Shown: positions 7,907 to 17,056 of the stretch, piece by piece | Layout: every line of letters begins with the position of its first letter | Numbering within the stretch: position 1 is the first letter of the stretch | Assembly: GCF_028736925.1 (NCBI RefSeq) | Contig: NZ_JAQZAT010000007.1 | Coordinates: 1-64,000, forward strand | DNA length: 64,000 bases | Source of the DNA: Flavivirga sp. 57AJ16 | GTDB taxonomy: Bacteria > Bacteroidota > Bacteroidia > Flavobacteriales > Flavobacteriaceae | Reading direction: 5' to 3' | Notes under the pieces: generated by a model | Databases searched by the model: none | Seen by the model: the letters and a program-made list of their open reading frames with translations, nothing else | What the model was told of the DNA's origin: nothing | Position numbers and translations under genes: made by a program

Positions 7907-7943
7907 AAAAAACGCCGTAAAGCATAAGTTTTACAGCGTTTTT
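7907..7943 (-). terminator. Probable original tRNA-Ser terminator, now cut off by the element
   Basis: On the minus strand a 13-bp stem with one mismatch (AAAACGCTGTAAA ... TTTACGGCGTTTT) is followed by Ts. It lies 22 bases left of the left attachment repeat. If the element were excised, the stem would stand just downstream of the tRNA-Ser 3' end. I infer it was the tRNA terminator before integration. Confidence 0.55.
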
Positions 7944-7965
7944 ATTGAGTTTTCTTAAACTCTTA

Positions 7966-7988
7966 GCGGAGAAAGAGGTATTTGAACC
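7966..7988. other. Left attachment repeat (attL-like) of the integrative element
   Basis: GCGGAGAAAGAGG plus ATT and GAACC match 21 of 23 positions of 24514-24536, the 3' end of tRNA-Ser. The order of integrase next to one copy and tRNA at the other is typical of tRNA-targeting elements. The two mismatches indicate some age or a secondary site. Confidence 0.75.
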
Positions 7989-8097
7989 TTTTATGTTTAG
8001 ATACGCTTAGTTTTATTTAACTTATTAAATGTCAATAACTTGTTAATAATGTTAGTGTTAGTTTATACCCAAATAATGTATTAAATCATAACTTTAC

Positions 8098-8117
8098 TGT
8101 CAACGATTCTGTCAACT
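8098..8117. promoter_or_regulatory. Putative integrase arm-type site, left copy
   Basis: TGTCAACGAT followed by TCTGTCAACT contains two direct TGTCAAC words. It matches 24451-24470 at 19 of 20 positions. It lies 11 bases before the integrase start, where it could serve both recombination and autoregulation. Confidence 0.6.
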
Positions 8118-8128
8118 GGTAAAAAGTT

Positions 8129-9403
8129 ATGAGAAGTACATTTAATCTTAAAGAACCCAATAAATCTGGTGAAACTTTAATACTATTTTCAGCTTACTTC
8201 AAAAATGAAGGGCGTAAATTTGTTTACTCCACTGGAGAAACTATCATTCCAGAGCAATGGGATTTTGAAAACAGGCAGCCCAATAACCTCAACGGTAGGA
8301 GTGAAGTAGCTAATCGCCATAGGGCTATAAAAAGGCAATTAGATCGATATTCTAATTTCTTCTCGGATACTATTCAAAACTATAAACTCGCTAATAGAGA
8401 AATAATTATTTCGGATATTAAAGATGATTTTGACATTGAGTTTAAAAGAACCAAATCCATATCCAGTAAGTTTTTTGAAGTTTATGAAATATTTTTAACT
8501 GAAAAGAAAAACGATTATACGGCTGATGCTAATTCTCAAACAACTATTAAACGCTACGAATACAATAAAAAGTTACTTTTTCAATTTCAAGAGCATAGAA
8601 ATAAGAAAATACACTTCAATCAAATAGATAAGTCTTTTTATAATTCATTTGTGGATTTTTGTATTACTGAGAAGAAACATTCGGCAAATACTCTTCGTAG
8701 AAATGTTGGGTTGTTTAAAACCTTTCTCTATTGGGCTTTAGAAAGCGGGCATACCTATAAAACGGACTTTCAAAAATTCAAAGCACCTAAATCACAACAG
8801 ACTGATGAGGTTGCTCTTACTTTAGACCAAGTTCAGGAAGTTTTTGAATTTGATTTAAGTAATAACCTAAGATTGGAAAAGGTAAGAGATATGTTTGTCT
8901 TTGGTTGTGCTACTGGTATGCGGATAAGCAATTATTCAAAAGTAGAAAGAAAGGATATTCAAAACGGTTTTATTAAAGTAAGGGATAAAAAGAATATTGA
9001 TAAAACCTTAGAAATACCTTTAAACGACTTTTCTGTTTACATTCTTAAAAAATATGATTACAAATTACCTAATATATCTAATCAAAAATTCAATGATTAT
9101 ATCAAAGAAGTTTTTCAGCTTTTAGGCTATGATGAAAATGTTAAAAAGACGATTAGAATAGGCAAGGAATTGATAGAGCAAATAAATCCTTTGCATGAAC
9201 GCATATCCTCGCATACAGCTAGAAGAAGTTTTATTACTATTATGAAGAATAAAAAGATACCTGATAAGGTCATTATGAGTTACACGGGACATAGGAGTTT
9301 AGAGGTTTTTAATAAGTATTATAAACCAAATAATGACGATAAAAAGAACTTTATGCAAACGGTTTGGAAGATGAACGATACTCAGTTAAAAAAGGTAAAT
9401 TAA
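8129..9403 (+). CDS. Tyrosine site-specific integrase of the element
   Basis: The protein has 424 residues: an Arm-like N-terminal domain (about 1-90), a SAM-like core-binding domain (about 105-205) and a C-terminal catalytic domain. Catalytic residues can be seen in order: Arg in GCATGMRISNYSKV, HTARRSF (H-x-x-R), GHRS and Tyr in VFNKYYKP. It should integrate and excise the island at the tRNA-Ser 3' end. It is adjacent to the left att repeat, and its stop abuts the next ATG (9404). ATG 8129 is preceded by the arm-type repeats. Confidence 0.95.
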   Translation: MRSTFNLKEPNKSGETLILFSAYFKNEGRKFVYSTGETIIPEQWDFENRQPNNLNGRSEVANRHRAIKRQLDRYSNFFSDTIQNYKLANREIIISDIKDDFDIEFKRTKSISSKFFEVYEIFLTEKKNDYTADANSQTTIKRYEYNKKLLFQFQEHRNKKIHFNQIDKSFYNSFVDFCITEKKHSANTLRRNVGLFKTFLYWALESGHTYKTDFQKFKAPKSQQTDEVALTLDQVQEVFEFDLSNNLRLEKVRDMFVFGCATGMRISNYSKVERKDIQNGFIKVRDKKNIDKTLEIPLNDFSVYILKKYDYKLPNISNQKFNDYIKEVFQLLGYDENVKKTIRIGKELIEQINPLHERISSHTARRSFITIMKNKKIPDKVIMSYTGHRSLEVFNKYYKPNNDDKKNFMQTVWKMNDTQLKKVN

Positions 9404-10450
9404 ATGGAAAAGAAAACAATAGGTTTTGAAATTACTATGAGAGAGGATGAGAAGGTCACTATAATTGAACCACCTGAAAAGACAAAAGCATATCTTAGAT
9501 CATTATTCCCTAAAAAAAATCATACGGATTATTTGACAGAATTTCTTGCATCAAAGAAAAATTATGAAATAGCGATTAATGCTATACATGATGCGATGGA
9601 AAGGTCTTTGCCAAAAGAGATTAAAAAGAAATGTCAATATTGTAACGGTGAGAGTGAGGACAAATGTGATAAAAAATGCACAAAGTACGTATTACAGATG
9701 CAGATGACTTTCATGGTAGCTGCTAATGAATTTATTCACATAGTATTCAAAAATAGATTTATCTACAATAATAAATCTAATTTACAAAAACTAACTATTG
9801 AGTTTTTTAATTGCTTTAGATTTATAGAAGGGAAGGGGCTAATGTATTTTGATTTGGATCAAATGTGTCGATCAGCATTAAATTTTGGATTTCTTTCATT
9901 GTCTGAATTGTTCGCAAAATCCGAGACACTTAATGCATATACAATTATTAATCAAACATTGGACAGTATTAATGATGAGGACTTACAAAATAAAGTTTTG
10001 CAAAGAAAAGATGAAAACTATATTGAATTACAAAAGGAGTTTTTTGAAAATAAATTGCGCTATTACAAAGAGAAAATTTTTGTTGAAGAAAAAGACCGTT
10101 CCTTAAAGGTAAAGGGAAACATTACTAAAAAAGTAAATGACCCATCAATACTTCAATATGCTCTTTATTATTACTACTTACAAATGGGTGGGGATTTTGG
10201 TTATTTTGAGAATCATCCTAAAGGTAAGGTAAAAGCTATTCAAGAGTTAATTACTAATGAAGGGTTAAATACAACGATTAAGTATTTTCAAAAAGTTTAT
10301 AATAAAATAGCTCATTATACAACGAATAGAATTGCAAAAAATCAATTAGCAAATATAGATTTCGTTGCAAATACAATGCTTAAAGATTTTCCAAAGGCTA
10401 AAAAGATAGCTTTATTAGAATTAAAAGAAGCTAAAACAAAGAATAGGTAA
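9404..10450 (+). CDS. Unknown protein co-encoded with the integrase, Cys-cluster near N-terminus
   Basis: A 348-residue soluble, Lys-rich protein starts immediately after the integrase stop with no gap. Residues 77-92 contain C-x2-C-x7-C-x3-C (CQYC...CDKKC), a possible zinc-binding knuckle. The rest is predicted helical, with no motif I recognise. Its position suggests a role in element maintenance or in control of excision; RteC-like regulators occupy similar places in Bacteroidota elements, but I see no specific similarity. Confidence 0.7.
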   Translation: MEKKTIGFEITMREDEKVTIIEPPEKTKAYLRSLFPKKNHTDYLTEFLASKKNYEIAINAIHDAMERSLPKEIKKKCQYCNGESEDKCDKKCTKYVLQMQMTFMVAANEFIHIVFKNRFIYNNKSNLQKLTIEFFNCFRFIEGKGLMYFDLDQMCRSALNFGFLSLSELFAKSETLNAYTIINQTLDSINDEDLQNKVLQRKDENYIELQKEFFENKLRYYKEKIFVEEKDRSLKVKGNITKKVNDPSILQYALYYYYLQMGGDFGYFENHPKGKVKAIQELITNEGLNTTIKYFQKVYNKIAHYTTNRIAKNQLANIDFVANTMLKDFPKAKKIALLELKEAKTKNR

Positions 10451-10531
10451 CCATAAACAGGTAACCGTTACTTTAAAGTTACTTCCTCAATCTACGAATA
10501 AGTTTGTAACAAATTACTAAAACGATTTGTT

Positions 10532-10807
10532 ATGAATAACCCATTTGAGACAATCAACCAAAGATTGTCAAATATCGAAACACTTTTATTGGATATTAAA
10601 CATAAGCCAATAGAAGAGAAAAAATCTGAAAACTTAACCGTAAAAGAATCTGCTGAACTTCTTAAGGTTTCTGAACAATCCATTCATAATTACATAAAAA
10701 GAGGATTTTTATCAGCTCAAAAAGTTGGTAGAATATTACTTCTAAAAAGAGTAGATATAGAGCAATCTCTAAAAGAAGTGAAATCCCTGAAATACAAAAG
10801 AAACTAA
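10532..10807 (+). CDS. Excisionase-family helix-turn-helix protein
   Basis: This 91-residue protein has an N-terminal coiled-coil-like stretch (about 1-30) typical of flavobacterial DNA-binding proteins. It is followed by a MerR/excisionase-type HTH at about 33-80: NLTVKESAELLKVSEQSIHN and a GFLSAQKVGRILLLKRVDI wing. Such proteins direct excision or regulate element genes. It lies just before the Rep-like gene, as in many mobilisable elements. Confidence 0.85.
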   Translation: MNNPFETINQRLSNIETLLLDIKHKPIEEKKSENLTVKESAELLKVSEQSIHNYIKRGFLSAQKVGRILLLKRVDIEQSLKEVKSLKYKRN

Positions 10808-10827
10808 TTAATCTTAATTAATTTATT

Positions 10828-11868
10828 ATGATTTCTAAAGCAGGGAATATCTATACATTAGTAGATAGTAGGACAAACAAATCGGGACAAAATAATGTTA
10901 TGGTCAATGGTGAAGGCTCAGACCTCAGCAAAGTTGATGCTTTAAAAGGTAGGGCGAAACGGAAAACAATCACACAAATAATGATGTTAAAACTCATTGA
11001 AATTGCTCAGGAAGAAGGAGAACCCGAATTAGAAAAATCGTATTGGAATACTTATTACTGTCAACAGAACCTTTTTACGGCAGATGGTAGACTTTATGGT
11101 AAATATTGCAAAAATAGATTTTGTACGTTGTGTTGTAGTATTAGAAAAGCTGAATTGATTAATAAATATTATCCGATATTGAAACAATGGAAAGAACCTT
11201 ATTTTTTAACCTTAACGGTTAAATCATGTAACGCTTATAATTTGCCAAGGTATATAAAGAAGTTTATATTTGGTTTTCAGAGAATAACTGAGAAACATAG
11301 AAAGCGGTTTCAAAGAGGTAAGGGAAAAAGGCTAATGGGCATTCGATCGTTAGAATGTAATTTTAACCCTGTTAAGAAAACTTACAACCCACATTTTCAT
11401 ATAATAACTAAAGATAAAGAAACAGCTCAGGTATTATTATCCGAATGGCTGGAATTATGGACACCCAGGTTTGCAAAAAGACCTGCTCAGAATATGCAAA
11501 GAGTGGATGACCTAGAATCAGGATTAATTGAGATTATAAAATATGGAAGTAAAATTTTTACAGAACCTGATCTTAAAAAAAGAAGCAATAAAAAAGGGAA
11601 TGCTCAAATATATATAAAGGCATTGAATACTATTTTAACAGGAATGAAAGGAAAGCGTATTTTTGACCGATTTGGATTTAACTTACCTAAAAGTTTAAAT
11701 ACGGAAGAAATTCCGGCTAAACTTTTATCTGATTATAATGAATGGGAGTATGACATAGCCTCAGCAGATTGGATAAATATATTGACAGGTGAAAAGTTGT
11801 GCGGATATGAATTACCTCCCTATCTAAATGCAGTTTTAGAGAATAATATCAATAGTTCTTTAGTCTAA
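10828..11868 (+). CDS. Rolling-circle-type replication initiator (HUH Rep)
   Basis: The protein has 346 residues. A Cys-rich zinc motif is at 94-103 (CKNRFCTLCC), followed by FLTLTV at about 126-131, the metal-binding HUH motif NPHFHII (His189 and His191), and the catalytic Tyr239 with Lys242 (IIKYGSK). The order matches Rep_1-type plasmid initiators, which nick one strand and stay covalently bound. Its presence on an integrated element suggests the excised circle can replicate. The end overlaps the RadC-like gene tail to tail by 9 bases. Confidence 0.85.
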   Translation: MISKAGNIYTLVDSRTNKSGQNNVMVNGEGSDLSKVDALKGRAKRKTITQIMMLKLIEIAQEEGEPELEKSYWNTYYCQQNLFTADGRLYGKYCKNRFCTLCCSIRKAELINKYYPILKQWKEPYFLTLTVKSCNAYNLPRYIKKFIFGFQRITEKHRKRFQRGKGKRLMGIRSLECNFNPVKKTYNPHFHIITKDKETAQVLLSEWLELWTPRFAKRPAQNMQRVDDLESGLIEIIKYGSKIFTEPDLKKRSNKKGNAQIYIKALNTILTGMKGKRIFDRFGFNLPKSLNTEEIPAKLLSDYNEWEYDIASADWINILTGEKLCGYELPPYLNAVLENNINSSLV

Positions 11869-12498
11869 TCTCTTATATTTCCTTCTAACCCGCAATTTTT
11901 CAACTTCCTCCAATGAAAGTCCTGTTGATTCAGAAATAGTGTGTTTGTCAATTCCGTTTCTTTTCATTGTTTTAGCTATCTCAATTTTTTCATTTCGTTT
12001 TGCAATTTCAGTAGCCTCTTTTTTTATTCGCTGTTCCAGTACATATTTAGGAACATATTTTGTGCTTTTTTTCAACTCATCTAAAAGCCCAATATCTTCA
12101 TAACTCAAATAACTTTTGTCCGATATTATTAAATGGTCTAAAACCTCAGTGTTAACAATAATCCCTACTTGAATGAGCTTATCTGTAATATCGTTATCTG
12201 CCTCAGATGGTTTTAACTCACCGCTTGGATGGTTATGGCATAAAATAATCCTTACAGCCCTTTTTTGTAACGCAAAGCTGAATACCTCCATAGGGTCTGC
12301 TAATGTTTTATTTACAGTTCCCAGACTTATAAGTTCTATAAAAAGAATACGATTGTTATTTTCTAAACCAATAACCCAAAAATGTTCTCTGTTTTGGTCA
12401 ATTTTGTTTTCTCGAAGTAGAATCTTTTGCATAATTCCGTATATGTCATCGGAATTTAATACTTTGATTTTTTCGGTTTCTGTTAGTTTTATGTCCAT
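11860..12498 (-). CDS. RadC-like JAB-domain protein
   Basis: A 212-residue protein whose central domain carries the JAB/MPN metal motif HNHPSGELKPSEAD (about residues 104-117), with an upstream Glu (FIELISLG). The C-terminal ~60 residues are charged and include an HTH-like segment (GIDKHTISESTGLSLEEVEK), unusual for chromosomal RadC. RadC-like proteins with JAB domains are common on mobile elements, and their biochemical role is unsettled. It is the only minus-strand gene of the element. Confidence 0.9.
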   Translation of the reverse strand: MDIKLTETEKIKVLNSDDIYGIMQKILLRENKIDQNREHFWVIGLENNNRILFIELISLGTVNKTLADPMEVFSFALQKRAVRIILCHNHPSGELKPSEADNDITDKLIQVGIIVNTEVLDHLIISDKSYLSYEDIGLLDELKKSTKYVPKYVLEQRIKKEATEIAKRNEKIEIAKTMKRNGIDKHTISESTGLSLEEVEKLRVRRKYKRLD

Positions 12499-12729
12499 AG
12501 CGTAAATGTAAGGCTTTTTTCAAAATTGAATATGTATTTTTTAGCTTGCGCCTGATGGATAAAAATAGCAAAAAAGACAAACTTCAACACTATAATTTAT
12601 TGAGAGTACTATAATTGGCTAACTTGTTTGGGAAAATGTATTAAGGGATAAATATTTAATTGGTTATGAAATGTATTTACACTTAAAGAATAACATTAAT
12701 ACATACTTATTTAGCTTAATTTCTTTTTC

Positions 12730-12737
12730 TATATTTG
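12730..12737 (+). promoter_or_regulatory. Probable -7 box for the hsdM operon
   Basis: TATATTTG matches the Bacteroidota TAnnTTTG box and lies 31 bases before the hsdM ATG. I do not see a clean -33 TTTG at the usual distance. Confidence 0.5.
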
Positions 12738-12768
12738 AGAAGCTTTTTACTACAACCAAAATCAATCA

Positions 12769-14331
12769 ATGAGCGAAGAACAAAAAAAACTACTCGAAGC
12801 ACAATTATGGAATATTGCAAATGAACTAAGAGGCAAAATGGATGCCGATGAGTTTCGAGATTATATATTAGGATTCATATTTTACAAATACCTTTCAGAA
12901 AAACAATATTTATACGCTAACAAGTTATTAGAAACAGAAACCATTAAGGATTATCTTAAAGTAACTGATGAAGAGGATTTGGATGCTATTAAAGAAGAAT
13001 CCTTAATTAAGTTAGGGTATTTTTTAAAACCGGACGAGTTATTCAGCTCTATAGCTAAAAAAGGTAACGCCAATACTGAAAATGAAAGCAATTTTATTTT
13101 AGAAGACTTAGAAAGCATTTTAAATGGTATTGAGCAAAGTACAATGGGTACAGAAAGTGAAGACGATTTTAACAAGCTCTTTGAGGATTTAGATTTAAAA
13201 AGCACCAAGTTAGGTAGAAGTACAGAGGCAAGGAATGAGCTGATAGCAAAAGTGTTATCACATTTAGATAAAATAGATTTCGCTTTAGAAGATGCTGATG
13301 CTGATGTATTAGGGGATGCTTATGAGTATTTAATCGGGGAGTTTGCAAGTGGTGCAGGGAAAAAAGCAGGGGAGTTTTATACACCTCAACAAGTATCTAA
13401 AATATTGGCAAAAATTGTTACTACCGGTAAAAAACGTTTAAAAAGCGTTTACGACCCTACGTGTGGTAGTGGCTCTTTATTGTTGCGTGTAGCGAGGGAA
13501 GTTGAGGTTGATGATTTTTTCGGACAAGAATTAAACCGAACCACCTATAACTTATGTAGGATGAATATGATTTTGCACGATGTGCATTATCGTCATTTTG
13601 ATATTAAGCAAGAAGACACCTTATCACATCCGCAACATATTGATATGAAATTTGAAGCGGTAGTAGCAAATCCGCCGTTTTCTGCTAAATGGAAAGGTAA
13701 AAATAATCCCTTAAACGAAAATGATGAGCGTTTTAGTCAATACGGCAAGTTAGCACCAACAAGTAAAGCGGATTTTGCTTTTCTGCAACACATGCTTTAC
13801 CAATTAGCAGATAATGGTACTATGGCTTGTGTATTACCTCATGGTGTATTATTTAGAGGTGCAGCTGAAGGTGTTATACGTAAGTATTTAATAAACGATT
13901 TAAACTATTTAGATGCAGTTATAGGTTTACCTCCTAATATTTTCTTTGGTACAGGTATTCCAACCTCCATATTGGTGTTAAGTAAGTGTCGTGTAAACGA
14001 TGATAATATATTATTTATTGATGCTTCAAAGGAATTTGAGAAGGATGGTAATAAAAATAAGCTTTTAGATGAACATATTGATAGAATAGTTAATACTTAT
14101 AGAGAGCGTAAAACCATAGATAAATTTAGTTATCTGGCAAATTTAGATGAGGTTGTAGAAAACGATTATAACCTTAACATACCACGTTATGTGGATACGT
14201 TTGAGGAAGAACAACCTATTGATTTAGATTTAGTTTCTAATGAATTACAGATATTAGAAAAAGATATAAAAGAAACAGATGCTATCATTTCAGACTTTTG
14301 TAAGCAACTTGGTATAAAAACACCATTTTAA
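12769..14331 (+). CDS. hsdM: Type I restriction-modification, methyltransferase subunit HsdM
   Basis: A 520-residue N6-adenine methyltransferase. The N-terminal HsdM helical domain spans about 1-150. GEFYTPQQVSKIL (201-213) is followed by the SAM motif DPTCGSG (229-235) and the catalytic NPPF (301-304). Together with HsdS it methylates the recognition site and protects self DNA. It starts the operon; hsdS begins one base after its stop. Length and motif order are normal, so it should be active. Confidence 0.97.
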   Translation: MSEEQKKLLEAQLWNIANELRGKMDADEFRDYILGFIFYKYLSEKQYLYANKLLETETIKDYLKVTDEEDLDAIKEESLIKLGYFLKPDELFSSIAKKGNANTENESNFILEDLESILNGIEQSTMGTESEDDFNKLFEDLDLKSTKLGRSTEARNELIAKVLSHLDKIDFALEDADADVLGDAYEYLIGEFASGAGKKAGEFYTPQQVSKILAKIVTTGKKRLKSVYDPTCGSGSLLLRVAREVEVDDFFGQELNRTTYNLCRMNMILHDVHYRHFDIKQEDTLSHPQHIDMKFEAVVANPPFSAKWKGKNNPLNENDERFSQYGKLAPTSKADFAFLQHMLYQLADNGTMACVLPHGVLFRGAAEGVIRKYLINDLNYLDAVIGLPPNIFFGTGIPTSILVLSKCRVNDDNILFIDASKEFEKDGNKNKLLDEHIDRIVNTYRERKTIDKFSYLANLDEVVENDYNLNIPRYVDTFEEEQPIDLDLVSNELQILEKDIKETDAIISDFCKQLGIKTPF

Positions 14332-14332
14332 T

Positions 14333-15556
14333 ATGAGTGAAGTGAAGCAAATACCAAAGTTGAGGTTTAAAGAGTTTTTAGATAGTTGGAGTAAGGTTCT
14401 TTTAAATGATATAGCAACTTTTTCAAAGGGTAAGAGTATTTCTAAATCAGATATAGTTGTAGACGGAGCAACAGAATGTATTAGATACGGTGAACTTTAT
14501 ACAGATTATAATGAAATTATAGAAGAAATTGTATCTAAAACTAATTTGCCTACTAAAGATTTAGTCTTTAGTAAGAAGAATGATATAATTATACCCTCCT
14601 CAGGAGAAACACAATTAGATATTGCAACAGCTTCATGTGTTTTAAAAGATGATATTGCTTTAGGAGGTGATTTAAATATAATAAGAACAAAAGAAGATGG
14701 ATTATTTATTGCTTATTACCTAAATAGTGCAAAAAAGAAAGCCATAGCATCGTTGGCTCAAGGTAATTCGGTTGTGCATTTATATAATCACCAATTAAAG
14801 GGGTTAAATTTAAACTTACCTGATTTAAAAGAACAACAAAAAATATCATCATTTCTTACATCAGTAAATAAAAAAATAGAATTACTACAACATAAGAAAA
14901 ACCTTTTAGAGCGATATAAAAAAGGAGTATTGCAACAAATTTTTAATCAACAATTACGGTTTAAAGATGATAAAAGGAATGATTATCCGGATTGGAAAGA
15001 AGCAAGATTGAGTCAAATAAGCTCAGATGTAAATTATGGTATTGGTAGTGCAGCAAAAGAGTTTGATGGCAAGAATAAATATTTAAGAATTACTGATATT
15101 GAGGATTCAACACATTCCTTTAAACCAAAGCCATTAACATCACCAGAAGGAACAATAGATGAAAAATATTACTTAAAAGAGAATGATATTGTTTTTGCTC
15201 GAACAGGAGCCAGTGTTGGTAAATCGTACTTATATAAAAAAGAAGATGGGATTTTAGTTTATGCTGGATTTTTGATAAAATTTTCTATTATTAACGCAAA
15301 TTCAAAATTTGTATACTACAATACTTTAAGACCTAAGTATTGGAGGTGGGTTTCAGTAATGTCCATGCGTTCTGGACAACCAGGCTTAAATGCAGAAGAA
15401 TTGAAATCTTTTAGTTTTTTACTTCCTTCTTTAGGTGAGCAAACCAAAATAGCCAACTTCTTATCGGCTATCGATACTAAAATAGAATTAGTAAACACCC
15501 AAATAGAAAATACCCAACAGTTTAAAAAAGGCTTATTGCAACAGATGTTTGTATAA
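14333..15556 (+). CDS. hsdS: Type I restriction-modification, specificity subunit HsdS
   Basis: A 407-residue protein with two target-recognition domains (about 10-150 and 215-350). Each is followed by a helical spacer: LKEQQKISSFLTSVNKKIEL ending KKGVLQQIF, and LGEQTKIANFLSAIDTKIEL ending KKGLLQQMF. The two similar spacers give the pseudo-twofold layout of HsdS. It sets the bipartite DNA sequence recognised by the complex; that sequence cannot be read from the protein. Confidence 0.95.
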   Translation: MSEVKQIPKLRFKEFLDSWSKVLLNDIATFSKGKSISKSDIVVDGATECIRYGELYTDYNEIIEEIVSKTNLPTKDLVFSKKNDIIIPSSGETQLDIATASCVLKDDIALGGDLNIIRTKEDGLFIAYYLNSAKKKAIASLAQGNSVVHLYNHQLKGLNLNLPDLKEQQKISSFLTSVNKKIELLQHKKNLLERYKKGVLQQIFNQQLRFKDDKRNDYPDWKEARLSQISSDVNYGIGSAAKEFDGKNKYLRITDIEDSTHSFKPKPLTSPEGTIDEKYYLKENDIVFARTGASVGKSYLYKKEDGILVYAGFLIKFSIINANSKFVYYNTLRPKYWRWVSVMSMRSGQPGLNAEELKSFSFLLPSLGEQTKIANFLSAIDTKIELVNTQIENTQQFKKGLLQQMFV

Positions 15557-15559
15557 ATT

Positions 15560-16921
15560 ATGGAAAGAAAAGTTGCAAAAAATATTGAAGAATTAATTGA
15601 GATATGGGAATCAGACATCGATTTTGATGTTGATGATTTTGATGAAGATGGTAATCCACTTTCTTACTACGCAGATAAATATAGTTTCGACAAAATAGAT
15701 ATTGATTTTGATTTAAATCTACCGTTTAGCAAAGAAGTTATTGATGACATGGAAATGGCTTTATTTCAAAACATAGGCACTCTAAGATTCAACAATTGTA
15801 AGTTCTTGCGTAAATTTTATATTGGCTCTTCTGATAAAGATATTGAGTTTACCGATAATTGTGTTTTTTCCGGAAGGTTGAGGTCTTGGAGGTATAAGAA
15901 TAATTTAACCTTTAAAGATTCTGTAATTAAAAACATGGACTTTGAAGATGCTATTTTTGGAGTTGAAGAGAATAAAAATGATAAAAAGGGAAAAGTAAGG
16001 TTTCATAACTGTGATCTTTATGAAGCTAATTTTAGAAATACTACATTTAATAGTTTGGCTGATTTTTGGAGTTGTACATTTCATAACCCAATAACATTTT
16101 ACAAAACAGATTTTAGAGACATTGTTGTTTTTTCAGCAGTGAACTTTAAAGAGAATGTTCTTTTTACTTATTCATTAATAGATAAGTTAATGATATTGAG
16201 AGAGGCAAACCCTGAAAAAGGTTTCGATTTATCTTTAGCTATAATTTCAGGAAAATTAAGCGTTTTCGATTTTAAGTTCGATGATTATAACTCTTATGGT
16301 AAAATTTATGCCGATACAAATGAAGAGTTGTATAAGACAAAAAATAAAATTAGCTATTTTAAAGCTTACGAAACAGTATATGAACGCGCTGTGTCCCAAA
16401 ATAATCAAATCCCTATAGAGAATAAAAGAGAAACATACCGTATTTTAAAAAATCATCTTGAATCTGAAAAAAACTTCATTAATGCTATTCCTTTTAAGGT
16501 GATGGAGAGTAAAACACATTTAAAAGAATCGTATAAAAAGCTTATAAATGGTCATACTATTACAAGACCGTTGTCTAACATAATAGTACTTTTCTTAAAT
16601 GCTATTTCTAATTGGTTTGGCTCATCATATATAATTGGTGTTTTGTTTACGATTGGAATCGGTGGCTTGTTTTACTATTTATCAATTTTAAATTTTGGTT
16701 TGTATGAATTTGCTTGGTCTATAGATAATGATATTTTCAAAGAAAACTTAGGTGCATTTGCTCAATTTATTATACCAACTCATAGATTTGATTATGCTAC
16801 TAAGTACTTTGGTAATGATGGAGTTATTGATCATGGTTTTTATTTATGGGATATATTAGGAAGAATATTCGTTGGCTATGGAATATACCAAACAATACAA
16901 GCTTTTAGAAAATATAAATAG
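15560..16921 (+). CDS. Pentapeptide-repeat-like membrane protein inserted in the R-M operon
   Basis: The protein has 453 residues, starting 3 bases after hsdS. Residues about 60-230 hold degenerate repeats with the pentapeptide look (LRFNNCKF, FEDAIF, VRFHNCDLYEANFRNTTF, FYKTDF), giving a quadrilateral helix. A helical linker (YRILKNHLESEKNFINAIPF) follows, and the C-terminus has two or three membrane segments (about 345-375 and 425-445). This layout occurs in membrane-bound pentapeptide proteins of unknown function. In this position it may be an effector or sensor coupled to restriction, which is inference. Confidence 0.75.
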   Translation: MERKVAKNIEELIEIWESDIDFDVDDFDEDGNPLSYYADKYSFDKIDIDFDLNLPFSKEVIDDMEMALFQNIGTLRFNNCKFLRKFYIGSSDKDIEFTDNCVFSGRLRSWRYKNNLTFKDSVIKNMDFEDAIFGVEENKNDKKGKVRFHNCDLYEANFRNTTFNSLADFWSCTFHNPITFYKTDFRDIVVFSAVNFKENVLFTYSLIDKLMILREANPEKGFDLSLAIISGKLSVFDFKFDDYNSYGKIYADTNEELYKTKNKISYFKAYETVYERAVSQNNQIPIENKRETYRILKNHLESEKNFINAIPFKVMESKTHLKESYKKLINGHTITRPLSNIIVLFLNAISNWFGSSYIIGVLFTIGIGGLFYYLSILNFGLYEFAWSIDNDIFKENLGAFAQFIIPTHRFDYATKYFGNDGVIDHGFYLWDILGRIFVGYGIYQTIQAFRKYK

Positions 16922-17056
16922 TACCGAATTCATTAAAATATTAATTTAAAGCGATATTGAGTTGTACGAAAATTAAGAATTCATATATTTATCAAAAGTT
17001 CTCTCAAAAATTAATTAATAGCATAATTGATTTGTTTAACTAAAAAACTAACCATA

